A stretch of 64,000 nucleotides of DNA from Pelotomaculum sp. Lineage in GTDB: Bacteria > Bacillota > Desulfotomaculia > Desulfotomaculales > Pelotomaculaceae. The stretch's first letter is position 1. Each line of letters opens with the position of its first letter. A program made the translations under genes and the position numbers. The notes below the pieces were generated by a model. The model was not told the DNA's origin. It did no database searches and worked only from the letters and a program-made list of their open reading frames with translations. Location of the stretch: assembly GCA_018435055.1 (NCBI GenBank), contig JAHDOA010000047.1, forward strand, positions 28,518 through 92,517, read 5' to 3'. Shown one piece after another: positions 24,606 through 35,200 of this stretch.

Positions 24606-25091
24606 ATGGACTGGGCAATAATTTGGTGTTATGCAAAAGAGTATATTACATATATAGTCCCTTTGTTCGCGTTGTTGCTTTCCATCGTTTCTTTGTGTAA
24701 ATCAGCAAAGAGCCAGAAACTGCAGAATCGGGTAAGCGAGCTTGAATTGAAAATTAAAGAATATGAAGTTGCTGAAGTTGAGAAGAAGAAAACTGAAGCT
24801 GGCCTGGCTTGTATTGAAGCTCGTGTAATCCATATTTCGAGTGGGAAATATAGACTGAAAGTCTGGAACTCTGGACAAGCAACTGCTTACAAAGTATCAG
24901 CTATTATTGATAAGAATGCTAATTTAATAATAATGTCTTCAAAAATGCCATTTGACTTTTTGGAAGCGGGTAAGAGCTTTGAAGAGCACCTTATAGTACA
25001 TATGGGGACTGCGGATAAATTCAAGATTGTCACAACGTGGGAAGATGCAGCTGGACAACCCCATCAGAAAGAACAAATGGGTAGTCTTTAA
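24606..25091 (+). CDS. Membrane-anchored protein with coiled coil in the BREX operon
   Basis: A 161-residue protein with one N-terminal transmembrane helix (YIVPLFALLLSIVSL, residues 17-31), a coiled-coil segment (LQNRVSELELKIKEYEVAEV) and a C-terminal beta-rich domain (KYRLKVWNSGQATAYKVSAI) that looks like an immunoglobulin/CARDB-type fold seen in cell-surface proteins. Given the short N-terminal tail, the soluble domain probably faces the cytoplasm, but orientation is uncertain. It is tightly packed between the zinc-ribbon gene and the helicase. No BREX core gene of this type is known to me, so it is an accessory candidate, possibly tethering or sensing at the membrane. Confidence 0.7.
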   Translation: MDWAIIWCYAKEYITYIVPLFALLLSIVSLCKSAKSQKLQNRVSELELKIKEYEVAEVEKKKTEAGLACIEARVIHISSGKYRLKVWNSGQATAYKVSAIIDKNANLIIMSSKMPFDFLEAGKSFEEHLIVHMGTADKFKIVTTWEDAAGQPHQKEQMGSL

Positions 25092-25108
25092 CACGAAGAG
25101 GTGAGGAT

Positions 25109-27790
25109 ATGCCAACCGTAGGTGAAAACTTAATAGATACTCGAACAGGTCGTGTTGTCCTCATTGTTGAGGTGCATGAGCTTTGGGGCATGACGACCTG
25201 CAAGGTCATAGACATGACATCGAATGCTGTTTATTCGGTCAATGCCGAGAACCTTGCTTTGTCCGGAGCTGCATCAGCAGCTTCGGAGGCGTTTGTGCGC
25301 TTTGTCGCCGCATGGTGCAAGGTGAAAAACGAGCTTGCAAACGGTACGGTATTTGACACCAGCGAGAGTGTTCTTCCACTCCCGCACCAGCGCTACGCTT
25401 TGGAGCGGGCAATGGCATCAAACGAAGTAAGATATATGCTTGCCGATGAGGTTGGACTTGGAAAAACTATCGAAGCCGGACTAATCATTAAGGAACTGAA
25501 AACTCGCGGGCTTATTGAACGTGTCCTCGTCGTTTGCCCGAAAGGCCTTGTAACTCAGTGGGAAACAGAGATGCTTGAAAAGTTCGGTGAGCGGTTTACT
25601 ATTGTTTCACCTGAAGACTATGCAACTTTGAAGAAGATAAACCATGATCAGAATGTATTTACGAAATTCCCGCTGGTCATCAGTCCGATGGATGCCATCA
25701 AACCATTGGAGCAACGTAATGGTTGGACACAGGAACGTATCGATCAATACAATGATGAACGCATTGAGGCTGTCGTTGCTGGTGGTTGGGATTTGATAAT
25801 AATTGATGAGGCGCATCGTGTAGCAGGCTCTACTGGTGAGGTAGCTCGACATAAACTTGGTGATATGCTCTCAAAAGCGAGCCCACATTTACTGCTTCTC
25901 ACGGCTACACCACATTCCGGTAAAACGGAGCCTTTCCTGAGGCTTATGCAATTACTTGACCGAGATGCTTTTCCAAATCCAAAGGCAGTGGTGAAAGAGC
26001 AGGTAGCGCCTTATATCATTCGTACAGAAAAACGAGAAGCTGTGGACAATGAAGGGAAACCGCTTTTCAAAAATCGTCACACGCATCTTGTAAAAGTGGA
26101 ATGGCAAGAACGTCATAGTTTGCAGCAGGAGCTCTATGAACAGGTAACGGAGTATGTACGAACCGGCTACAACAAAGCTATGCGTGAGAAAAAACCTTAC
26201 ATCGGTTTTCTTATGGTGCTGTTTCAACGTCTCGTTTCCAGCAGTACTGCCGCAATTGCTGATGCTTTGGAACGTCGTTTAGAAATTATCACAACGCAGT
26301 CAGAACAGCTACATACGGCAAGCATCGGAGACTTAGCTGACCAAGAGATGGAGGAATCGCTTGAGGAAGCATTGACTGTTCTTTCTGCCGGTATTGCCGA
26401 AGAAAAAATGCAGCTTGAAAAGCTTCTCTTACTGGCAAAGCAAGCGAAAAATCAATTCATTGACGCTAAAGCCGAGCAGCTATGTGAAATTCTACGTGTA
26501 CTGTCTACGCAGGAAGCTGATGCGAAGGTCATTATATTCACCGAATTTGTAATGACACAGAAATTCATACAGGCGCTGGTTGAGGCGCGTGGCTTTACAA
26601 CCTCGCTTATCAACGGTCATATGTCAATAGAAGAAAGAAATGTTGCACTGCGTCAATTTCGCCGTGAACGTAACATACTCATATCCACCGATGCGGGTGG
26701 TGAAGGTATCAATATGCAATTCGCACATATTGTAATTAACTACGACCTGCCTTGGAATCCGATGAAGATTGAGCAACGTATTGGCCGTGCAGATCGTATC
26801 GGACAAGCCAAGGATGTCGAAGTATTTAATTTCATTCTTAATGATACTATTGAAAATCGTGTGCGCTCTGTTCTTGAGGAAAAACTGGCTACAATCCTAT
26901 CAGAACTGGGCTTTGATAAACTTCAAGATGTACTCAATAGTGACAGTGCTGATCTTGACTTTACCCAGGTATATATGAAAACTATAGCAACACAAAAGTA
27001 TGGAACATATTATACTGATGGGCTTGGCAAGGATATGGAGAAACAGGTCGGGCAGGCAGTTAAAATCCGCGATATTATACGGGATGAAAAAACGCTAATG
27101 CCTGATAGCCAGTTTGAACGACAACAACAAGCTTTCCACAATGTATTGCGGAATATGCTCACTCATTATAAAACTTGGAAAGGTTATACAGTTGATCCGC
27201 TATTCGATTTAGAACTGTCAGTTTCCGACCCACAAATACAAATGCTTTTAGGTGATAAAATAGTGTGGCATCAAAAAGATGGCATTCCTGTTTTTGAAGT
27301 AAAAGGCGTAAATACCGAAAATGGATTATGGTCATTATGGCGGATTTCTTTGAGCGATGGCGATGAAAACCAGCGCATGATTTCGCTGTTTATCAATGAT
27401 AATGATGTATATCGTCCAGCCGCATCTAAGCTACTTTGGGATGAGATGCTTCACAATAAAATAACACTAAATATATTGGGTACGGAATCGCTTGACCATG
27501 AAACATATTGTGCTATTCTCTCCCGTGTTGCTGAGCTGACAGAGGATACATTCCTTGAAATGAAGAATCATTATTATTCTTGGCACGAACAAGAATACAA
27601 AAAGCGCCTATACGCACTAACACTTCGTATAGAAGCGGCCGGCAAAATCGGCATAGAAAATATTCGCGTGTCGCGGATAAGAAAACTTGAAAGGCAGTTA
27701 CAAAAGCTACAGCAGGAGTACAATCGACATAAGAGTATTTGTCCCTCGCTGCAGCCAATGCTAATATGCAAGGTGAAAAAGCCATGTTGA
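25109..27790 (+). CDS. brxHII: BrxHII-like SNF2 family helicase
   Basis: An 893-residue SNF2/RapA-like ATPase matching the helicase of type 3 BREX. Motif I is LADEVGLGKTIEAG near residue 113, motif II is IIIDEAHRVAG near 231, motif III is LLTATPHSGKT, and the C-terminal lobe has STDAGGEGINMQ (about 527) and EQRIGRADRIGQ (about 555). The N-terminal 80 residues look like a small beta domain. GAGGTGAGG lies before the ATG. Its last codons overlap the likely pglZ start. The same family includes DrmD of DISARM; the pglZ neighbour points to BREX instead. Confidence 0.87.
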   Translation: MPTVGENLIDTRTGRVVLIVEVHELWGMTTCKVIDMTSNAVYSVNAENLALSGAASAASEAFVRFVAAWCKVKNELANGTVFDTSESVLPLPHQRYALERAMASNEVRYMLADEVGLGKTIEAGLIIKELKTRGLIERVLVVCPKGLVTQWETEMLEKFGERFTIVSPEDYATLKKINHDQNVFTKFPLVISPMDAIKPLEQRNGWTQERIDQYNDERIEAVVAGGWDLIIIDEAHRVAGSTGEVARHKLGDMLSKASPHLLLLTATPHSGKTEPFLRLMQLLDRDAFPNPKAVVKEQVAPYIIRTEKREAVDNEGKPLFKNRHTHLVKVEWQERHSLQQELYEQVTEYVRTGYNKAMREKKPYIGFLMVLFQRLVSSSTAAIADALERRLEIITTQSEQLHTASIGDLADQEMEESLEEALTVLSAGIAEEKMQLEKLLLLAKQAKNQFIDAKAEQLCEILRVLSTQEADAKVIIFTEFVMTQKFIQALVEARGFTTSLINGHMSIEERNVALRQFRRERNILISTDAGGEGINMQFAHIVINYDLPWNPMKIEQRIGRADRIGQAKDVEVFNFILNDTIENRVRSVLEEKLATILSELGFDKLQDVLNSDSADLDFTQVYMKTIATQKYGTYYTDGLGKDMEKQVGQAVKIRDIIRDEKTLMPDSQFERQQQAFHNVLRNMLTHYKTWKGYTVDPLFDLELSVSDPQIQMLLGDKIVWHQKDGIPVFEVKGVNTENGLWSLWRISLSDGDENQRMISLFINDNDVYRPAASKLLWDEMLHNKITLNILGTESLDHETYCAILSRVAELTEDTFLEMKNHYYSWHEQEYKKRLYALTLRIEAAGKIGIENIRVSRIRKLERQLQKLQQEYNRHKSICPSLQPMLICKVKKPC

Positions 27791-29253
27791 GAGATTTGCT
27801 TTTTGAAAAAGCTGGGCTACCTTGGGTTGAACGGCTTATCATATACGATACTGATAACCTCGTTTCTCGAACTGCCGGAACTAACGGACTGTATTGGGAT
27901 GAGTATAGAGTTTTTGAAGTGAACTGCTCTGAAGAGCTTCGCTTTATTTTTGAACGGGATTGCCGTCAGACTAAAGAACGGATCATTTTCATAATACCCA
28001 GCTTGGATATCAAAATACCTTATGATATTTATAAACAGTTCACAATTGCTACGCTGGGGCTTGAAACAGTATTTCCAAAACTTGATACTTCTACCATCCG
28101 CGCCTCTCGCAATATTGATTTTGATTACTTATCTGTAGCAACTAAGTATTTGAGTGGACGTCGTTTGACTGCAAAACAAACAAAAGCGTTTTTAACAGTT
28201 GATATGTTTAATCAGGATATAGTAAATGCTTATTCTGCAGCTGCTACACAAGAGCTTATAATGCGATTAGCATCTTGCAAGACATACCGTGATTGGACGC
28301 CAGTTGTAGACTTGCTGTCTAAACTTATGCTGCTACGTGACAAAGGATTTACGATTAAAGATATTCAAGAGACGTACAGTTCAGTTGACACAACTTTCCG
28401 CAATTGGACTTCTGAGCGTTACTCGTCTCTCGCGACGTCAGCAGATATTAGACAGCCTGTAATGCTTCATCACGTCTTGGACTTTGTGCGTCGAAATGGC
28501 AAAAAACCAGCAGTCATTGTTATTGATGGTATGAGTTTTGTGGACTGGCAACTAATCCAAGAATCATTCGCAGATGCTCCGTGGAGTTTGAACGTCAATG
28601 CAGTTTTTTCGTTTATCCCAACGATTACAAGCATTGCTCGACAGTCCCTGTTTTCGGGGGCAATACCAGTGCAGAATCCGAAAACATTTTCTTTGGTTGA
28701 TGAAGAAAAACAGTGGCGACATTATTGGATAGAGAACGGGCTCCGAGACGATGAGATATATTTCGGAAAAACAGAAACACCCGAAATCTCTGATAAAATC
28801 AAAGCAGCTGGAATTGTTGTGAATTTCATAGATGACCTGATACATAGACAGCTTCAAGGAACTCCCGGAATGGCAGTGGATATAGAAACATGGCTTAAAA
28901 ACGGTACACTTCGAAACATGATTGAAAATCTATTATCCGCTGGTTTTGATGTTTTTATCACTGCCGATCACGGACATGCTGAAGCGGTCGGTATGGGCCG
29001 ATTCACAAAGCCAGGACTTTTGACCGAGGATGTCAGTCGCAGGGCTGTTATTTATAAGGATTTCGCCGGTACTGAAGAACTTGATAAGTTCAAGGTTTCC
29101 GAGTATGCTGGCACTTACATGCCGAAAAATTATCGCTATTTCCTCTTTGCAAATGAAGAGTGTATTGGTGATCGCGGCAAAAAATACATCACACACGGCA
29201 GTGATTCTATTGAGGAACTACTGGTGCCGTTTGTTAGAATAGGAGTGGTTTAA
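27784..29253 (+). CDS. pglZ: PglZ, alkaline-phosphatase superfamily protein of BREX
   Basis: A 489-residue PglZ-domain protein, the hallmark of BREX/Pgl systems. Metal-binding motifs of the alkaline phosphatase superfamily are visible: VIVIDGMSFVDWQ near residue 245, and ITADHGHAEAVGMG near 392, followed by YITHGSDSIEELLVPF near the C-terminus. The ATG at 27784 (MLRDLLFEKAG) is preferred over 27739 because AAGGTGAAAAAGCC precedes it; it overlaps brxHII-like by seven bases. Biochemical work on other PglZ proteins shows nuclease activity, but the role in this type is not settled. Confidence 0.9.
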   Translation: MLRDLLFEKAGLPWVERLIIYDTDNLVSRTAGTNGLYWDEYRVFEVNCSEELRFIFERDCRQTKERIIFIIPSLDIKIPYDIYKQFTIATLGLETVFPKLDTSTIRASRNIDFDYLSVATKYLSGRRLTAKQTKAFLTVDMFNQDIVNAYSAAATQELIMRLASCKTYRDWTPVVDLLSKLMLLRDKGFTIKDIQETYSSVDTTFRNWTSERYSSLATSADIRQPVMLHHVLDFVRRNGKKPAVIVIDGMSFVDWQLIQESFADAPWSLNVNAVFSFIPTITSIARQSLFSGAIPVQNPKTFSLVDEEKQWRHYWIENGLRDDEIYFGKTETPEISDKIKAAGIVVNFIDDLIHRQLQGTPGMAVDIETWLKNGTLRNMIENLLSAGFDVFITADHGHAEAVGMGRFTKPGLLTEDVSRRAVIYKDFAGTEELDKFKVSEYAGTYMPKNYRYFLFANEECIGDRGKKYITHGSDSIEELLVPFVRIGVV

Positions 29254-29257
29254 TTAT

Positions 29258-29974
29258 ATGGCAAAAATTGTTGCCTTTTCATTACCAATTGATCTCAACC
29301 AGCTGAATGAGGTTTATGAATTATACATTGCTGGGGTATCCAGAGAAGATGCTCGGACAAGGCTTGATGAACAAATAAGTCAACATCTATCAAGTAAGGA
29401 TACAATTAGAAAAACCCGTACCATTTTGCTAAATGTTTGGTACGATGGACAATCCATTATTCATGATTCTGCTGTTGAAGCTGCTCGGTACTTAACTCGT
29501 TCAGAGCGATTACCAGTACATTGGGCTATGATGCTGATACGGTTTCCTATTTTCAAGGATTTATGCATCGTACTCGGCAACCTATATGAGTTAAAGGATT
29601 GTGTATCAGCAACTCAAATAAAAAATGAAGTGTTCAACAAGTGGGGTGCACGCTCAACTCTTGAAACCTCACTGTCAAAAAACCTTAAAACGTTGCGTGA
29701 TGTTGGAACAATAAAATGTGCTGATATAAGCGGAAACTATGAAAAATGTGTTCATACTATATCGGACCATAATGCTGTGGCATTGCTGTTTGCATCTATC
29801 TTGCTGGCTACAGAACAGCAGTATATGACTTGGGAAAGCTTCATATCTCATCCTGCAATTTTTCCATTTTCTATTTGTGATGTTACGCAGGCGGATATGG
29901 CAGCAGTTCCGTATTTAGCAATGGAGCGCATGGGTGAACAGGTAGTATTCCGTGTTATTTCGCCGTTATCATAA
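29258..29974 (+). CDS. brxA: BrxA-like protein, last gene of the BREX operon
   Basis: A 238-residue helical protein at the position of brxA in type 3 BREX. It opens with LYIAGVSREDARTRLDEQIS-like helices, then SAVEAARYLTRSERLPVHWA, and a winged-helix-like VFNKWGARSTLETSLSKNL; BrxA of other systems is a small helical DNA-binding protein, and this one resembles it in size and style but is divergent. The ATG follows pglZ by four bases with AGGAGTGG upstream. It is followed by an AT-rich stretch, where the operon and island seem to end. Confidence 0.62.
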   Translation: MAKIVAFSLPIDLNQLNEVYELYIAGVSREDARTRLDEQISQHLSSKDTIRKTRTILLNVWYDGQSIIHDSAVEAARYLTRSERLPVHWAMMLIRFPIFKDLCIVLGNLYELKDCVSATQIKNEVFNKWGARSTLETSLSKNLKTLRDVGTIKCADISGNYEKCVHTISDHNAVALLFASILLATEQQYMTWESFISHPAIFPFSICDVTQADMAAVPYLAMERMGEQVVFRVISPLS

Positions 29975-30043
29975 CCTTTTAATTTTGCCTATATCTTTTA
30001 ATTATTCCTTGGTTGCCGACCAAGAGGGGGTGCAAAGACTGTA

Positions 30044-31129
30044 ATGATGGAGGCGATGGTAAGTGAGGCTATTTTGCAAAACGTAATCTACAAACGAAAG
30101 AAAGGCCTTCTGCAGCCAACCCATGGACGCAGAAAGCCCATATATCAAGCGGTTTCTGCCTCTTTGCCAACCGGCGATAGCGTAGGAGCCGCTTATTTGC
30201 ATTGTATCAAAGACGGTACGAACATAGACCCGGCCTGTGGTACCGCCGGCTTCCTGGTTTCCTCAGCCGAGTTTATCTGGGAGCGCTATGAAGCCGAAAT
30301 GACCAGTAAACAATGGGCACATTTTGCCGGTGAGATGTTCACAGGGTTTGATATGGACAGGACTATGCTGCGCCTTTCCGCAATGAACCTGATGCTGCAC
30401 TCTATCACTGAGCCCCGCATCGAATATGTTGACAGCGTTTCCAAGCAGAACAAAATTTCTTCCACCTATGATATTATCCTGGCCAATCCGCCCTTTACCG
30501 GCACGGTAGATGCCGAGGGCATTAACGATAATCTAAAAAAGGTTTGCAACACCAAAAAGACAGAGCTTTTATTTGTGGCGCTTTTTTTAAGGATGCTGCG
30601 CAAGGGAGGACGCTGTTCTTGTATTGTGCCGGATGGCGTGCTGTTTGGGACCACTAAGGCACACAAGGCCCTGCGCAAAGAGCTGGTGGAAAACCATCAG
30701 CTGCAGGCGGTTATATCCATGCCCAGCGGCGTATTCAAGCCGTATGCGGGTGTCAGCACGGCAGTTCTGGTGTTTACCAAGACAGGCGCAGGCGGCACCG
30801 ACAAGGTTTGGTTTTATGATATGAAGGCTGATGGTTATTCTTTAGACGATAAACGTTCTCCTATAGATGCTAACGATATTCCAGATATTATTGCCCGCTT
30901 CCACAACCCCGCAGGTGAAGCAGACCGCAAGCCCACGGAGCAGAGTTTCTTTGTTGATAAATCTGCCATTGTACAAAATGATTACGATTTGTCCATCAAC
31001 CGCTATAAAGAAATTGTCTATGAAAAGGTGGTTTGCGATCCTCCAGAGGTGCTAATGAACCGGCTTGATCGGCTGAATACTGAAATTGCCTCCAAGATGA
31101 AGGAGTTGAGGGGGCTTATTGGTGGGTAA
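30044..31129 (+). pseudogene. hsdM: Type I restriction methyltransferase HsdM, 5' truncated
   Basis: The frame encodes the catalytic and C-terminal parts of HsdM: SAM-binding DPACGTAGFLV and catalytic ILANPPFTGT. The N-terminal ~150 residues, including the helical domain and the usual QFRTPRHII-type lead-in, are replaced by unrelated sequence, so the product would be 361 residues instead of about 500. Homology begins abruptly near 30215, just after the BREX-like operon, suggesting that arrival or rearrangement of the island removed the 5' end. A start exists at 30044 but has no convincing ribosome site. The overlap with hsdS is intact, so the mRNA may still be made. Methylation activity is doubtful. 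Confidence 0.75.
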
Positions 31130-32273
31130 GTGGAAGAAGATCAAGCTAGGGCTTTTATTAGAAGAAGTAACGTTAAGAAATAAAGCTAATTTAGAATTAC
31201 CAGTTTATAGTGTTACTAATAGTAACGGCTTTATACCATCAACAGATTATTTTAGTAAAGAGGTTTTTAGCAAGAATCTTTCCAATTATAAAATAGTAAA
31301 ACAAGGAATGTTTGCATATAATCCATCAAGAATTAATGTTGGTTCAATTGCTTGGTTAAGTAGAAGCAGCCCAGTGATAGTTAGCCCGCTATATGTTGTT
31401 TTTAAAATTAATGAAAACATAATAAAACAAAAATATCTTTGGTATTTTTTGCGAGGAAATATAGGCCTATCTTATATTAATAGCCTTACCTCGGGTAGTG
31501 TACGTGATTCGTTAAAATTTTCATCATTGCAAAGAATAGTACTTGGGGTCCCTCCATTACAAGAACAGGAGCTCTTTATAAGAACTCTAGACACCGCTAC
31601 AGAACTGCTAACTATGTACAAACAGCAACTTGCAGAGCTGGACAACCTCATCAAATCCATATTTTATGATATGTTCGGTGACCCTGTTGCCAATGAAAAG
31701 GGATGGGCGCTGAAGCCTATTGGAGATTTTTCGATGGTAAAAATAGGCCCATTCGGTAGTTTACTTCACTCGGAGGATTATATTGAAGGTGGATTTCCAC
31801 TTGTCAACCCATCACATATAATTGATGGAAAGATAGTACCTGATATGAAGTTAACTTTGAGCACTAAAAAATTTAAAGAACTTAAGAGTTATGCCATGAA
31901 AAAAGGTGATATAGTCGTTGGGCGAAGGGGAGAAATTGGACGCTGTGCGATTGTCGATGACGAGGGGTTTTTATGTGGAACAGGAAGTATGTATATCAGA
32001 ATTAAAAAAGACTACTTGCCTATGATGCTACAACGCATTATTTCATCAGAGACAATCCGAGCAAAGTTAGAACATCAATCTGTTGGTGTAACAATGAAAA
32101 ACCTAAACGCAGGAACTATATCAAATTTAGAGATTCCTATGCCACCTCTCCCACTCCAAAACCAATTCGTCTCCATCGTCACCAAAATCGAAGCACAAAA
32201 AACCCTTGTCAAAAAAGCAATAGACGAAACACAATACCTGTTTGACTGCTTAATGAGCGAGTATTTTGAATAA
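31119..32273 (+). CDS. hsdS: Type I restriction specificity subunit HsdS
   Basis: A 384-residue specificity subunit that would dictate the target of the type I methyltransferase/restriction complex. Two target-recognition domains are visible: one from the start to about 170 and one from about 195 (KIGPFGSLLHSEDYIEGGFP) to 365. The conserved helical spacers are LQEQELFIRTLDTATELLTM and LQNQFVSIVTKIEAQKTLVK. It overlaps hsdM by eleven bases and starts with TTG or GTG behind GAGGGGG. The first domain (31190-31570) is markedly AT-rich compared with hsdM and hsdR, consistent with the frequent swapping of recognition domains. Confidence 0.92.
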   Translation: MVGKWKKIKLGLLLEEVTLRNKANLELPVYSVTNSNGFIPSTDYFSKEVFSKNLSNYKIVKQGMFAYNPSRINVGSIAWLSRSSPVIVSPLYVVFKINENIIKQKYLWYFLRGNIGLSYINSLTSGSVRDSLKFSSLQRIVLGVPPLQEQELFIRTLDTATELLTMYKQQLAELDNLIKSIFYDMFGDPVANEKGWALKPIGDFSMVKIGPFGSLLHSEDYIEGGFPLVNPSHIIDGKIVPDMKLTLSTKKFKELKSYAMKKGDIVVGRRGEIGRCAIVDDEGFLCGTGSMYIRIKKDYLPMMLQRIISSETIRAKLEHQSVGVTMKNLNAGTISNLEIPMPPLPLQNQFVSIVTKIEAQKTLVKKAIDETQYLFDCLMSEYFE

Positions 32274-32293
32274 TACACGTTGAGGTAAAATCA

Positions 32294-35200
32294 ATGCCTG
32301 CAAACTTTGAATTCTTACAGGGACAAAAGGAGTACGCGCTGTTCGCCAATGCCTGCGTTGAAGCGGAACGGGTGCTTGCTGCTTCTCCGGCGATGGCGGC
32401 GGTAGGTACGCGCAAGGCGTTGGAGTTGGCGGTGAAGTGGGTGTATGCGGCCGACAACACGATCACCATGCCCTATAAGGACAACCTGCAGTCGTTAATT
32501 CATGAACCTTCCTTCAAGTTCGCTATGGGCTATCAGACCTGGAACAAGCTGCCTTATATTGTCAAGCTGGGAAACCTGGCAGTGCACACGGATAAAGCTA
32601 TCGACCGCAGTGACGCTATCCTGTCCCTTTCTTCTTTGTTTGAATTTGTCCAGTGGATTGATTACTGCTATGGCGCCAATTATGAAGAACGCTGCTTTGC
32701 CGGGGGTCATATTCCCGCTGAAAAGGTAGTTGTTGACGAAGGCAAAATTAAAGAAATGGATAGCCTGATCGAGCAAAAGGATTCAGAGATTGAAGCATTG
32801 CGGGCCCGGATTGCGGCTATGAGCGACCGGCTTACCGCTGCCAAAACCCGCAATAAAGAAGAACGCAAGTTTACCCCCGGGGACATTTCCGAATTCTTAA
32901 CCCGGAAAAAATACATTGATGTAGATTTAAAGCTTCTGGGCTGGGTATTCGGTGACGATGTGCAGGAAGAGGCAGAGCTTTACGGCATGCCTAATAGTGA
33001 AGAAAAGGGTTATGCCGATTATGTCCTTTACGGTAAAGATGGTTTGCCCCTGGCCATTATCGAAGCAAAGCGCACATCCAAAGACCCGAAGACCGGTACC
33101 CAACAGGCCAGGCTGTACGCCGACTGCCTGGAGAAAATGACGGGCAGAAGGCCGCTGATGTTTACCACCAACGGCTTTGAAACCTACCTGTGGGATGATT
33201 TAACCTCTCCCCAGCGCAGGGTCAGCGGGGTGTTTGCCAAATCAGACCTGGAAAAGCTGATCAACCGGCGAAAGGAGCGCCAGGTCCTCAGCGAGATACC
33301 CATTGATGATCAAATCACGGACCGGTACTACCAGAAAGAGGCCATCCGGGCGGTGTGTGAAGCTATTGAGGAAGGCCATAGAAAAGCTTTGCTGGTGATG
33401 GCGACAGGCACGGGCAAAACAAGGACGGCGTCCAGTTTAACCGATGTATTATCCCGCGGGGGATATGTAACCAACACCTTGTTTTTGGCGGACAGAACCG
33501 CTTTGGTCAGGCAGGCCCGGGATGACTTCAAAACCCACCTGCCGCATATGTCCCTCTGCAACCTTTTAAACAATAAGGATGACAAATCGGCCCGCATTGT
33601 ATTTTCCACCTATCCCACTATGCTTAACGCCATTGATACGGCCAAAAGCGACGACGGCCGGCGCTTGTTTACCCCGGCCCATTTTGACCTGATTGTGATC
33701 GATGAAGCGCACAGGAGTATCTTTAAAAAATACCGGGCCATTTTCGAGTATTTTGACGGCCTGCTCCTCGGCCTGACTGCAACTCCAAAGGATGAGGTGG
33801 AACGCAACACCTATGACTTTTTTGAAATGGAAAACGGCGTGCCAACCTATGCCTACGACTATGAAACCGCTGTGGAGAAGGACCATGTGCTGGCGCCTTT
33901 CTATAACATTGAGGTGCGGACGAAGTTCCTGGAACAGGGCATTACCTATGTTCAGCTTTCCACAGAGGACAAGGAGCGCTATGAAGAAGATTTTACCGAT
34001 GAAGAAGGCGAAATGCCTGAATTTATCCCTTCGCCTGAACTGAATAAATTCATTTTCAACCAGGCCACCGTGGACATGGTGTTGGAAGATTTGATGACTA
34101 AGGGGATTAAGGTAGCCGGCGGGGACAGGTTGGGCAAGACGATTATCTTTGCCCAAAATAAAAAACACGCTGCATATATTGTGGAGCGTTTTAACACGCT
34201 TTATCCCCATTATCACGGCCATTTCGCCAGGCGGGTAGTTTGTGATGACAGCTATGCCCAGACAATCATCGACGACTTCAAGGTGGCCGAAAAGGACCCC
34301 CATATTGCCGTGTCTGTAGATATGCTGGACACCGGCGTAGACATACCGGAGCTGGTCAATTTAGTATTCTTCAAACGTATTCGCTCCAAGACAAAGTTCT
34401 GGCAGATGATTGGCCGCGGCACCAGGCTGTGCCAGGACCTGTTCGGAGACGGACAGGACAAAACCCACTTTGTCATTTTTGACTATCTGGGAAACTTTGA
34501 ATTCTTCCGGCAAAAGAGTGAGGGCTTACAGGGCAACGAAACCCCAAGCCTGGCGGAAGCAATATTTTCCAAGCGAGTGCGGCTAATCTACCACCTGCAG
34601 CATGCCGCTTTTAGCGAAGAGCCTTATCAGGTAATTCGTACTGAGCTGATTCAAACTGTCCGGCAGCAGATAAACGCTTTGAACACCGAGTTGATCTCTG
34701 TAAAATTGCAGCTGCAGTATGTTGAAAAGTATAAAAGCCCGGAAACTTTTACCTGCCTGGCCGAAACGGACAAACGCCAGCTGATCACCTTCCTGGCGCC
34801 TCTAGTTTACATGGATGACACGGACGAGTATGCCAAACGTTTTGATAATTTCATGTACGGCCTGATCATTGCCCAGATGGAGGGGCAGCCTTATTATGAA
34901 AAAGCCAAAAGGGAGCTGATCAGCGTCTGCAGCAACCTGGCCAGGCGCGCTACCATCCCCCATGTGAAAGAGAAACTGGAGCTGATTAATACCATAGGCA
35001 CGGATGAGTTCTGGCAGAATTCTGATATTTTGGGCCTGGAAAAGGTGCGTGTGGAGCTGCGCGGCCTGATCAAGTTTATAATTGATGAGGGCAGGGCTAT
35101 AGTGTATACAGCCCTTACTGATCAGATCCTCCAAGTAAAAGAAGGGGAAGGAATCGGACCGGCCTATAACTTTGCGGATTATAAGCTGAAGGTTAACCGC

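Noticed and set aside
14796..29974. DISARM as an alternative label for the defence island
   Set aside because: The SNF2 helicase and methyltransferase would fit, but PglZ and the BrxC-like ATPase are present and DrmA/DrmB-type genes are not.
33566..34303. A 245-residue minus-strand frame inside hsdR
   Set aside because: It overlaps the conserved helicase core of hsdR and has no family signature of its own.
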